A stretch of 23,867 nucleotides of DNA from SYIM01 sp964581825 (GTDB lineage: Bacteria > Pseudomonadota > Gammaproteobacteria > Burkholderiales > Burkholderiaceae_E). The translations under genes were made by a program, and so were the position numbers. Positions 15,504 through 23,867 of this stretch are shown one piece after another. Position 1 is the first letter of the stretch; each line of letters starts with the position of its first letter. Where the stretch lies: the NCBI GenBank assembly GCA_964581825.1, contig CAZORB010000059.1, forward strand, positions 1 through 23,867. Direction: 5' to 3'. The notes under the pieces are model-generated. The model had not been told where the DNA came from. It searched no databases and was given only the letters and a program-made list of their open reading frames with translations.

Positions 15504-18500
15504 CTAGACCTGCTGCAGTGGCCCAATAACGCCGTCTAGTGCGAATTCAACAATCTCGACATCCCAGACAAACGACACAGCACCACTGGCTATCTCGCGA
15601 ATCGCGTGACCACCCGCTGGTACTTCCTCGCCGAACCCTGCGGCGACCTCCCGCGCAAATGCGAGTTGCCCAGCGGTAGCCGGAAGAATCTGATAAGCGG
15701 TGCTGGCGCCGTTAATCCACACTGCGTCACTACCTACTCCGCCAAAGAACACGTCGCCGTCACCCAAGCCTGCCATTCGATCGTTACCCTCTCCGCCGAA
15801 GAAGGTGTTTGCCCCACGGCTTCCGAAGTTGGGCTCGCCCGAAAGAATGCCGAGCAACAGATCGTCACGCTCGCCGGAGAAGTAGATATCGTCTCCGGAA
15901 CTGTCCTTGAACCGATCGCCGGTTCCATCACCAATGGTGTTAAAAAAGTTATCGGACGCGTCGCCTGCAATAAGCGGAGACAGCGCTTCAGTATCCCCAT
16001 CGCGCTCAAGATCGAGCCCACTCTCTCGCTCAAGCTGAGCCTCCAGCGCAGGGCTAATGTCGGCGAACTCAATTTCTCCATTGACGAGTACGATTTCGCC
16101 TGTTGCAGCTCCAACCTTGACGGCCGCCAACTCATCGTCAGAGCCCAAGATAAACAATAGATACTGTTGCGGGTTAGACGGGTCAATCATTACGGCGGAA
16201 AGCTCGATTTCCTCATCAAAATCATAGGTGTTCAACGGAGTGGACTGATACTTGATCGGAAGCTTGACGTTGCTCGAATTGATTAGTACGAGATCACCGT
16301 ACGCATCGGCATACAGATCGGGCGCAGTGCCTACGCCCTCGGCAAGAAACACATCTTGACTGACGAAGTTGTCGCCCTCTAGATAGGCAACTGCGCCGCT
16401 GCCATTAACGTCGAACCCGTATTCAACCTCAGATTCAAGAATTTCAGTGTCACTGAGATATTCAGAAGAAACCAGCGATCCTGAACCATCGAAATACATG
16501 ACGAAGAAATCGTCCGGGTTTTCGTTGGACTTAACAAGAAGTTCGTAGCCAACAATCGAGGCCCCGGAGGTGATTGACTGAATATGCTGTGCCGAAACTT
16601 CGAGTGAATCGTTAGTGATCTTGTCGGGGGTTGGATCACCATCGGCGTCATACGTCAGATATTTATAGAACTCTGAGTATCCGCCTGCCTCAGAAAACAC
16701 AGGTTTCTCTACCTGGCCCGCCATCCAATGGCCCCTGGGGTCAAGGTAAAGCACCGCGCCTGTTGCTTTGTCGAAGCTCACCGCATGGCCCACGGAACTA
16801 AGCATCGTATCGCGAACGCCGACCGCCGCGCCGCTGGCATTCTTTGCCGACTCAATTTCGCCTGCATCTTTCAGCGGGGCAAATGTGATGGTAGAAGCGT
16901 TTGAGGGGAGAGCGCCCGCCGCAAAGGGGTACTTGAGGGCAACGGTCACGCCAGTTTCCGGTCTGGTATCGCCGGTGATGTCTACCGAACCAGAAAGCTT
17001 TAATCCAAAACGTACCTCAACGTTGCTGGACAAAGCATTTTGAACGGCAGTGTGAAACGCCTGTGCGGACGTTGCGCCGACAATTGCGCCCTTGAGGGCA
17101 TTGAGATCAGCGTTTCCAGACTGAGCGGTTTTCTCTAAGTAAACGATTCGGGTACCTGCCTCAGTGCCCGAGAGAGTGTAAACGCCTTGACGGTCGTCTG
17201 CTGTATTTGCTGAGCCGTTGTCCGAGAACGCTGAGGCGATACCCGAGCCCACGGTCAGGAAGGTGGCAGCGGATGGTATATCCCCAACTGTCGCGTTCGA
17301 GCTCGGGCTTGATGAAGCATCCCGCAATTGCGATGCAACGGGAACAGGCGCAGAGCTTGCCGCCTTCTTTGCAGCGTTTGCCGCCCACCCCCGGGTGGAC
17401 CATTCCGGAATCGTTGGCGAATGAAACGCCAGCAACATGCCCGAGTCTTTAGTAAGGTAGTCAAGGTCCGACGTAAATGGAGACACCCAGCCTGAATTTT
17501 CATTGCTAGGCCCCCACGGGTTATAGATGTTTGTCGTGGTGTTGTTTGGTGTAGTTCGCGCATTGTCGTAGGCGATGTAAGCATGGCCCGATACAAAAGT
17601 ATCTTTTTCGCCGGGCGCTTTAACGAACGATGCTAAAAATAAAGACTCACCCGAATTCATTTTGGCTGTAAAGTTAGCCAATCGTTTCGCGACATCCCGC
17701 TCGCCGGTCACGAAGAAATTCGGCTTATACAATTGATCGGACGCGTCATAGATACTGACACCGCCGCCAATGAGTGACGCAACGGGTTCAGCGAGACCGC
17801 CCTCAATCGCGAAATACGCGTTTTCCGACTTCGCCCTGCCGAAAATGCCCATTTCATTGGCCTGCGCATAGGCCTTTTCAATGAGCGGCACCCACAACTC
17901 AGATGGCCCCGACCCCGTTTTAGCCGGCTTCGAATACAACGCTGTAGTGTCCGTGGGGTTTTTCACCACCAGCTGATTATTTACCGTAACCCAGTTTGCT
18001 TTACCGTATTGGTCAAAAAAGCGAACGCCCCAGGTGGGCGATGCGCCGGCGTTCGAAGTAAAAACTTGGTCAAGTGCGGTTTGGTACGGCTTCAACACGC
18101 TCGACGCGTTAGCCCCCAGCGTATTCGAATACGTCTGAGTTTCCGCAACAAACGCAGCTGCTGCAAGCAGGTAGCAGGTTCCCGCATTTCCCTGCTGCAC
18201 GTCGGTCAAGTTGAACCCGTCTGCTGCCACCAGCACGCCAGAAAAGGCCTTATAAGTGCCAGACGCTGCAACCGCCTTGGGGTTAGCTGTATCGCCCTGC
18301 GTACGCGGATCCGGAAGGTCTTTACCGAGTAGCCATTTATCGCGAAGTTTCTCAAGCGATGCCACTGGCGAATCAGCGTTCAGATTTCCCAAGGCTGTCG
18401 GCGTGGTGGTTCCACCTGTGAAAAAGGCATTCGCACCAGAGGTATTGACGACCTTATCAAACACATAACTTAGGTAGCCCGACTCCTTACCAGTAAGATC

Positions 18501-21500
18501 GGGCGAGGTGAACACACTGTCGCCTCGCGTCGATAACGTACGCAAATCAGCGAGTATCGTTGCGCCCACTTTAGTATTGGTGGGCATCGCAGTTTTTGCT
18601 GCGCTGATGGCCGCGTCAATAATCGATACGGCCTCTGCATGCGTGATTTTTCCGTCTGAGGCCAGCGCCTGGTCAACAGTGCCTCGAATAAGCGGGTTCT
18701 TCAGAGCCTCCTGGGTCCAGCTGGCGGGCCCGGAATACAGCAGACTTTGAACAAGCTCGGCTACCGGAGTCGCGGACGTTTGCGTAGACGTAGCAACAAA
18801 CTTGACCGGATTAGAACCTACCGCAAGCCCTGGCAGAGCAGAAGCTGGCATCGACCAATTACCACTGCCGTCTGCCTGCACCGCAGTACTTGCAGTGGTT
18901 AGGTTACCGGTGCCAACAACCGCCTTCACCCAAAGCCCCGCTCCCGTTTTACCCGCAATCGCGGTAGTGGTGGGACTGATTACGGGGGCGCTGGACAGAA
19001 TCAAGGGTTGTGCCGCTACCGACTCCACAACGTCGCCAATATTGATCGTCGCGATCAAGTCGGGATTACTGCCATCCGAACTGTTTGTCTGAGACCCGTC
19101 AGATGAAAGAGCACGAATACGCAGGGTTCTTGTGGCGCCAGCTTCGTAATCAACAAGCCCCGCGACCGAGACAACACCTGATGAGGAATCAATCCGAAAC
19201 TCGCTGCCCGCATAGTCGGCAGTCCCGTCTGAATTAACGAGCTTGTAGGTAACTTTGTTATTGGTACCGTCGAGATCGCGAGCAAGTGCAGTCACCGCGA
19301 CTGGCGTGCCAACCGGAGAGTTCTCGACCACGAAGTTGGCGGCTGAGTCCCTGTCGGTAAACGATGACACCTTGAATTCATTAACGTCCTGAAGCTCGAC
19401 GGTGACCGTACGGTTGGTAACGTTACCCGCATTGTCTGTGACAGATAACGGCACCGAATAGCTATTCGATCGCGTCGTTTGCTCAAAGTCCTGATTGGCC
19501 TTGAACGAGAGGGACCCGCTCGCCAACTGAAACACCGACGCATCGCCGCTTGTGCCCAGGGCCCAGGTCACATTGGGTTCACTTGCCGTGAGCGTAGCGA
19601 CTGACGTAGAGTTTTCATTAACCTTAATGGGCGTGGATACCGTGATCGCCGGCGCCACGTTGTCAACCGAATACCCCGAGAAGTTCTGACCCACAACGCT
19701 CGTCGTGAGCGCACGCGCCCCCGAACCGACAATTGTCCCGTTATTGAGCGAAAGGCCGGTTAGCTGGAACGAACCGCTTACACCCGCAGGCGCCTGTCCC
19801 GTAAAAATCAGCTGCGATGTACCGCTGCCAGATTGATACTGCGCTACTGTCGTAGTGTTGCCGATCGAAAACGTGGCGGATGGCGTGCCGGCGGCTGTTG
19901 AAACAGTAACCGCCTCGGATATCTGAACGACAAAGGTCAGCGGATCACCGGCCTTACCTGCGGTGGGTGAGCCGACGTTATCAGAAACCGTAAAGCCTGT
20001 TACAACGACCTCTGAGGCGACAACGAGGGAGAAACTTTGGGTAGCGGCAAGCGCGGGACTACCACCGTCGGTAGCTTTAACAGTAATGGTGACCGGAGGT
20101 GCGGCGGTGGTCGGTTTGCCGCCTAGGGTGAGCGTTGTGCTGTTGAACGTGAGCCAGCTGGGTAACGTCTCGGCGAACGAATAGGAAAGCGTACCGTTCG
20201 CGGAGGTGCTCAAATCTGGGTCAGCAAACCTAGCAGCGATCGTAAGACTGAATGCCTGGTCAACGCTAACCGTTTGGGTACCGAAAGAACCTACGGCAAC
20301 TGGAGACTCGTTGACGTCGGTAACCGTGACGACAGCGTTCTTCGGAGCAGACACGTTACCCGACGAGTCAGTTGCCACCACGGAAAGGTTATAAACTGGA
20401 CTCCGTCCAGATTGCTCAAAATTCGGAGGGGCTTTAAACGCTAGAGTACTGCCAGTAATCTGAAACAATGCGCCGTCTGCGCCCGACGTCGCCCAGGTTA
20501 CTGGTTCATTAGCAGACAGGGTTCCGACCGTGGCCACTCCCTCCTTGATTGAAAAATTCAAGGTGCCGCCGGAAATGGTCGGAGGGGTAGTATCTGCGGT
20601 AGTGAGAGGGCCTATGCCATCACTTACGAATGGGTCGTATGGCAAACCCAACTCGCTCTTCACAGCCTCGGCGTTTACAAATGCTTTGTCAGAGCCCGCG
20701 GCTGTAAGCTCGAGGACACCCCCAAGATTTTTCCCTTCAAACCTTATAGAGGTGGGGGCCTTCGCCCTCGGGACGAAGGCCGTGAGCGCCATGTTGTTAG
20801 AGATTGAACTCTGGTTATCAACATAGACCCTGTCACCAGCATTAAAGCCCGAGACACTTACGTAGAAGTCTCCCGCCAGAATTCCGTCATATCCGATTCC
20901 CAGATTCGCGCCGTTTGGGTCATAGTCACGGAAAACCAAAGCCGTATTTGAGCCAGATAAATCCAGTGCTGCGACCGAATTGGTCGAGAAATTTCCAAGC
21001 CCTTCGATATCGAGAAACGAGTAACTCGGAGAAAGACTTCCTGAGTCACCCATGACAACAGACGGCACGGCATCTGCCACCTTGGGTAAGAAAGAATCCG
21101 TTCGCCCGGGCGCTACCGTGGAGAATTTGAGAGCAGCGCCCGAAAATGCATCGCTCGACTTGCCACTTGCCCCTATGAATGCGCCCGAATCGATCGAAAT
21201 GTAATAGTCGTTCGCAAAATCAAGATCTACGTTCGGATTGATAATGACCTTCGAACCGCTTACAACCACCTGGTTAGAATCAACAACAATATCTAGCGTG
21301 TTAGCAGTTGACTCACCCCGAAACCCTGCACCGCCAGTATTGACTAGATGGATCGCGCGCCCTGCGACGGGGGTCACCGCTTCAGGGAACATCAAAACGA
21401 TATTTGAAGAGACGTCAAGGTTCAATACGCCGTTGAGCGCACTGGGAAGCGGCGCGAGCCCGACCCCAGGCGTGCGAACATTTGCGTCGAAAGAGGTTAT

Positions 21501-22376
21501 ACCGCTTAGCGAAGCTGTAAGGTTCACGTCGAGGGCGTCCCAGGCACGCTGACTGTCAACGGAACCGTCGGAGAAAACTAGCTTGTCATTCAGGCTGAAG
21601 GGGCCACCGGACACTCTAACAGTCTCCGTCTGCCCGTTCACTGAACGAATCAAAACGATTTCCGACCCATCCAAGGATTTCTGGTAATCGCCCCAATTAC
21701 CCCGAAAATAAATGAAATCTTTACTAGCACCAAGGAGCGTTGCATTAACAATCGCACCATCGGAGACGTAAACGGTATCAACCCCAATACTCCCCACGTA
21801 ACTCGTAGCGATCCCCGCCTTGCTCGGTGCGAAGGTATCGCCCTCAGCCCCCCCGAGGGCGAAGGCCTTAACGACGATATTCGGGGAACTAAAAGCCGGT
21901 GGTATAGAAATATTTGACGAGGTCACTCCTACGGGAACCGGCGCAGCAGTTTGGTCGGCGAGGCTATTAAAGAGAGTAAATGTGCTTAGTGTCCCATCCG
22001 AAAAAATCAGCTTATCGCTGGCAATTTCACTGCCAGACGGCGCTACCGACACCTTTTCTAGAGACTGGCCGGCCCCTCTTTGAAGGACGATGATACCGCC
22101 GTCCAGGACGGTAGAGTAATCGGTGAACTTACCGCCAAACAAAATCTGATCTGCACTTGATCCACTGAACGAGAAATTAATTGACAGCCCCGGCCGGACG
22201 AAAATTGCGTCAACAGCCCTCGATCCGATAACCGAAATATCTTCCCCAGCAAGGGTTATTCGATTACCAAGGGCAGCACTACCAAGGTCAAGATCAAAAT
22301 CGATCAAACTTGATAGCGAGGAAGGAGGGGTATCACTCGCCGTATAAAGAACAAAATACTTGGTCTGCTTAGGCAT
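15504..22376 (-). CDS. Giant secreted Ig/cadherin-like protein with calpain-type cysteine protease domain and RTX repeats
   Basis: 2290 residues, ATG at 22376 with a strong Shine-Dalgarno. The order of parts is: two copies of a beta module (about 30-145 and 175-290); an Ig-like domain (GVLNLDVSSNIVLMF, about 310-425); an LDIEGLGN domain (about 430-590); cadherin/He_PIG/Ig-like repeats (about 595-1208); and a helical linker (1210-1340) with a partial EF-hand (SDGKITHAEAVSII). A calpain-like C2 peptidase domain follows (about 1370-1650): DVQQGNAGTCYLLAAAAF with Gln1395 and Cys1401, SGHAYIAYDN with His1598, and NIYNPWG with Asn1619. Gln sits six residues before Cys, as in calpains, and the triad is complete. 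A GYELLVKSNENPDDFFVMYF segment (about 1930-1990) resembles a degenerate Trp-rich C-terminal domain. RTX-like repeats lie at about 2137-2222. No signal peptide is seen, so export by the nearby T1SS is inferred. Proteolytic activity is not proven; the substrate is unknown, and self-processing is possible. Confidence 0.88.
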   Translation of the reverse strand: MPKQTKYFVLYTASDTPPSSLSSLIDFDLDLGSAALGNRITLAGEDISVIGSRAVDAIFVRPGLSINFSFSGSSADQILFGGKFTDYSTVLDGGIIVLQRGAGQSLEKVSVAPSGSEIASDKLIFSDGTLSTFTLFNSLADQTAAPVPVGVTSSNISIPPAFSSPNIVVKAFALGGAEGDTFAPSKAGIATSYVGSIGVDTVYVSDGAIVNATLLGASKDFIYFRGNWGDYQKSLDGSEIVLIRSVNGQTETVRVSGGPFSLNDKLVFSDGSVDSQRAWDALDVNLTASLSGITSFDANVRTPGVGLAPLPSALNGVLNLDVSSNIVLMFPEAVTPVAGRAIHLVNTGGAGFRGESTANTLDIVVDSNQVVVSGSKVIINPNVDLDFANDYYISIDSGAFIGASGKSSDAFSGAALKFSTVAPGRTDSFLPKVADAVPSVVMGDSGSLSPSYSFLDIEGLGNFSTNSVAALDLSGSNTALVFRDYDPNGANLGIGYDGILAGDFYVSVSGFNAGDRVYVDNQSSISNNMALTAFVPRAKAPTSIRFEGKNLGGVLELTAAGSDKAFVNAEAVKSELGLPYDPFVSDGIGPLTTADTTPPTISGGTLNFSIKEGVATVGTLSANEPVTWATSGADGALFQITGSTLAFKAPPNFEQSGRSPVYNLSVVATDSSGNVSAPKNAVVTVTDVNESPVAVGSFGTQTVSVDQAFSLTIAARFADPDLSTSANGTLSYSFAETLPSWLTFNSTTLTLGGKPTTAAPPVTITVKATDGGSPALAATQSFSLVVASEVVVTGFTVSDNVGSPTAGKAGDPLTFVVQISEAVTVSTAAGTPSATFSIGNTTTVAQYQSGSGTSQLIFTGQAPAGVSGSFQLTGLSLNNGTIVGSGARALTTSVVGQNFSGYSVDNVAPAITVSTPIKVNENSTSVATLTASEPNVTWALGTSGDASVFQLASGSLSFKANQDFEQTTRSNSYSVPLSVTDNAGNVTNRTVTVELQDVNEFKVSSFTDRDSAANFVVENSPVGTPVAVTALARDLDGTNNKVTYKLVNSDGTADYAGSEFRIDSSSGVVSVAGLVDYEAGATRTLRIRALSSDGSQTNSSDGSNPDLIATINIGDVVESVAAQPLILSSAPVISPTTTAIAGKTGAGLWVKAVVGTGNLTTASTAVQADGSGNWSMPASALPGLAVGSNPVKFVATSTQTSATPVAELVQSLLYSGPASWTQEALKNPLIRGTVDQALASDGKITHAEAVSIIDAAISAAKTAMPTNTKVGATILADLRTLSTRGDSVFTSPDLTGKESGYLSYVFDKVVNTSGANAFFTGGTTTPTALGNLNADSPVASLEKLRDKWLLGKDLPDPRTQGDTANPKAVAASGTYKAFSGVLVAADGFNLTDVQQGNAGTCYLLAAAAFVAETQTYSNTLGANASSVLKPYQTALDQVFTSNAGASPTWGVRFFDQYGKANWVTVNNQLVVKNPTDTTALYSKPAKTGSGPSELWVPLIEKAYAQANEMGIFGRAKSENAYFAIEGGLAEPVASLIGGGVSIYDASDQLYKPNFFVTGERDVAKRLANFTAKMNSGESLFLASFVKAPGEKDTFVSGHAYIAYDNARTTPNNTTTNIYNPWGPSNENSGWVSPFTSDLDYLTKDSGMLLAFHSPTIPEWSTRGWAANAAKKAASSAPVPVASQLRDASSSPSSNATVGDIPSAATFLTVGSGIASAFSDNGSANTADDRQGVYTLSGTEAGTRIVYLEKTAQSGNADLNALKGAIVGATSAQAFHTAVQNALSSNVEVRFGLKLSGSVDITGDTRPETGVTVALKYPFAAGALPSNASTITFAPLKDAGEIESAKNASGAAVGVRDTMLSSVGHAVSFDKATGAVLYLDPRGHWMAGQVEKPVFSEAGGYSEFYKYLTYDADGDPTPDKITNDSLEVSAQHIQSITSGASIVGYELLVKSNENPDDFFVMYFDGSGSLVSSEYLSDTEILESEVEYGFDVNGSGAVAYLEGDNFVSQDVFLAEGVGTAPDLYADAYGDLVLINSSNVKLPIKYQSTPLNTYDFDEEIELSAVMIDPSNPQQYLLFILGSDDELAAVKVGAATGEIVLVNGEIEFADISPALEAQLERESGLDLERDGDTEALSPLIAGDASDNFFNTIGDGTGDRFKDSSGDDIYFSGERDDLLLGILSGEPNFGSRGANTFFGGEGNDRMAGLGDGDVFFGGVGSDAVWINGASTAYQILPATAGQLAFAREVAAGFGEEVPAGGHAIREIASGAVSFVWDVEIVEFALDGVIGPLQQV
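15711..15969 (-). repeat. RTX-like calcium-binding repeats at the C-terminus of the calpain-like giant
   Basis: Encodes imperfect RTX nonapeptides: GDASDNFFN, SGDDIYFSG, GGEGNDRMAGLGDGDVFFGG and VGSDAVWING. They precede a last beta module ending in VEIVEFALDGVIG, as commonly seen between RTX arrays and the type I secretion signal. The array is shorter and more degenerate than that of the RTX protein at 10139-12163. Confidence 0.8.
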
Positions 22377-22382
22377 CAGAGT

Positions 22383-22388
22383 CCCCTC
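22383..22388 (-). promoter_or_regulatory. Shine-Dalgarno site that fixes the start of the calpain-like giant
   Basis: The minus-strand sequence GAGGGG lies 6 nt before the ATG at 22376 and overlaps the TGA of the upstream paralogue. This supports the chosen start, co-transcription and probable translational coupling of the two giants. In-frame readthrough of the TGA meets a TAA within a few codons, so this is not one interrupted gene in the same frame. Confidence 0.65.
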
Positions 22389-23867
22389 AAGCCGAGATAA
22401 CTGGAGCGGTTGATATCAACAGTTTTGACTGCAAATCTGCGAAACTGCTAAACCCTCTACTGTCGCTGATTGCAATGTCAATTAACCCAGGCAACTGACT
22501 GCCACCATCGAACATCACTTTCGCGGGATTTCCTCTCAGCACGGTCGTATACGTCAGATTGTTTAAATTCGACGTGTTGTACCCGCCTTGATAATCGATG
22601 TAGAGCAGGTCATCCGCTCCGAAGCCAGAAACTGCAAGCGAAAACGACTTCACCGTGACGCCATCAAACCCGGTCGAGGCGTTCGCCCCCTGGTCGTTGT
22701 AATCTTTGGCAACTAACGCAACGCTTTGAGCGCCGATGTTGAGCGGTACCTTGGCAGAGTCATTTGGATTTCCAACACCTTCGATATCCAGCCAAAGCTT
22801 TCCTGCTGCGAGGGCGCCACTCGCCGTCATAACCTTTGATTCCGCGCCATCCGTTGCTTGGGGCGCGCTGGTTGAGGCTGGTCGATTGGGATTCACGGTT
22901 GAAAAATTCAGAAGGGTTGGATCAGAAATCGCCGCATTGGGCATCCCGGTATCTCTACCCTTAAACGCCCCAGCGTCCACCGTGATGTAGTAGTTATTCG
23001 CAAGATCGAGGTCTTGAATTGGATTGATGGTGACCAGCTTGTTAACTGTGTCGTAACTGACCTGGGAGGCGTCGTCGGCGGCGATAACTAGCGTATTGAC
23101 TGTCGCTTCTCCACGGAAGCCCGCCCCAGCGCCCAATGAGGGATCGCCGTTGACAATGCGGATTGACCTCCCGGAAACCCCCGAAACAGCTTCAGTAAAC
23201 TTAAGAACAAGATTTGAAGAGGGATCAAGATTCAAAACCCCGTCTAGCTCCCTTGATAACAGGGCAGGCGCGGGCTCGGTTACGTCAGTTACCTCAATCA
23301 AAAACTCCTTTACCGCAAAGGAAGGAATCTCGCCCTGGGTCTCGTCGGCGCGAACGTACAGCGTTACGTATCGCTTGCCATCCGAAGCGGCCACAATCGA
23401 CTCATAGTCAATTACCGCTGTACTCGTGGAGATGACGCCGGTTGCATCGTTGATTTTGAAACTATTGACTGTATAAGGAGTTTGACCAACAGAATTCGCG
23501 ACGAGTGAGTAGCGGACATCGTTTTTCGACCCGTCGGCATCGAATGCGGAGGCGGTAACTCCAACGATCCGATCNNNNNNNNNNGCCTTCGCTGATGGAA
23601 TTCGATCTGGTGTCGCTGTCGCCCTGATTCGCGGTGGTAAACGCAACGTTGGATTCGTCAACATCGGTTAGCCTGATTTCAACCGGCAGTGTTCGCTGAT
23701 TTCCTGCAGGGTCGGTTGCGACCAACGTCACAGAAAAGGAACGAGCAACCGGCAAAGCTTCAAAATCTTTTCCGCTGGTTGTATCGAAATTTAGAACGTT
23801 TGTGGTTCCCGCGGTGGCCGAACCCAGCCTGATTGGCCCTTGCGTTCCCTCCAGCAATGTCCAGACC
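22387..23867 (-). CDS. Giant Ig/cadherin-like surface protein, C-terminal part (5' end beyond right edge, contains a gap)
   Basis: Partial gene entering from the right edge and ending with TGA at 22387-22389. In transcription order it encodes a cadherin-like repeat (FEALPVARSFSVTLVATDPAGN, LTDVDES). A second repeat is split by the 10-N gap (SNSISEG before it, DRIVGVTASAFDADGSKND after). Then come an Ig-like domain (DGVLNLDPSSNLVLKFTEAV) and an LDIEGVGN-type domain, ending LLISTAPVISA. The last two domains are clear paralogues of those at about 310-590 of the downstream giant. The frames before and after the gap differ by one as drawn, but they belong to one repeat unit, so this is a single gene. 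No RTX repeats or obvious type I signal occur at the C-terminus, which is odd for a T1SS substrate. A role as a surface or matrix protein is inferred from domains only. Confidence 0.8.
23575..23584. other. Assembly gap (10 N) in the right-hand giant gene
   Basis: The coding frame is closed on each side only if the missing length is a multiple of 3, not 10. One cadherin-like repeat starts before and continues after the gap. Hence the 10 N are a placeholder and the apparent frame change is an artefact; the flanking repeat suggests only a few residues are missing. Confidence 0.9.

Noticed and set aside
23462..23584. Frame change at the right-hand N gap as a real frameshift or pseudogene
   Set aside because: Both sides belong to a single cadherin-like repeat, and the 10 N are best explained as a gap placeholder of unknown length.
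22387..23664. A separate gene starting at an ATG at 23664
   Set aside because: The first about 26 residues before the gap are an out-of-frame reading of the cadherin-repeat sequence; the true frame upstream of the gap continues to the right edge.

Overview
The window looks like part of a chromosome of a Gram-negative proteobacterium. It has a complete ABC/HlyD/TolC type I secretion system (T1SS), outer-membrane export, an undecaprenyl-phosphate sugar transferase and moderately GC-rich codon use. A betaproteobacterium (Burkholderiales-like) is my best guess, from overall style only. The sequence is a scaffold: two runs of exactly 10 N (7689-7698 and 23575-23584) interrupt genes. I see no RNA genes, IS elements or CRISPR arrays, and no gene-free stretch longer than 300 bases.

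Layout from left to right. A giant adhesin-type gene (minus strand) runs off the left edge; only its N-terminal 1109 codons are present. Then, all on the minus strand, come a WecA/MraY-family sugar-phosphate transferase (3480-4589) and the T1SS genes in transcription order ABC transporter (7517-9907), HlyD adaptor (6194-7516) and TolC-like outer membrane protein (4762-6204), packed with no gap or a short overlap. Upstream of these lie an RTX protein with a cohesin-like N-terminus (10139-12163) and a protein with a carboxypeptidase-regulatory-like domain and dockerin-like repeats (12299-14140). The only plus-strand gene is a GT4 glycosyltransferase (14272-15501). It meets, stop codon to stop codon 2 nt apart, a 2290-residue minus-strand gene (15504-22376). 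That gene encodes Ig/cadherin-like domains, a calpain-type cysteine protease domain with a complete Cys-His-Asn triad, and C-terminal RTX repeats. A second, paralogous giant (22387 to the right edge) lies 10 nt upstream of it and is partial.

How the parts may work together (inference): the T1SS would export the RTX/cadherin giants and the left-edge adhesin. The cohesin-like and dockerin-like partners could dock to each other outside the cell in a calcium-dependent way. The calpain-like domain would be an extracellular, possibly calcium-dependent protease within the same assembly. The two glycan enzymes could make a surface polymer or decorate these proteins. The most notable points are the secreted calpain-like protease, the adjacent cohesin/dockerin-like pair in a T1SS locus, and a duplicated two-domain module shared by the two right-hand giants.
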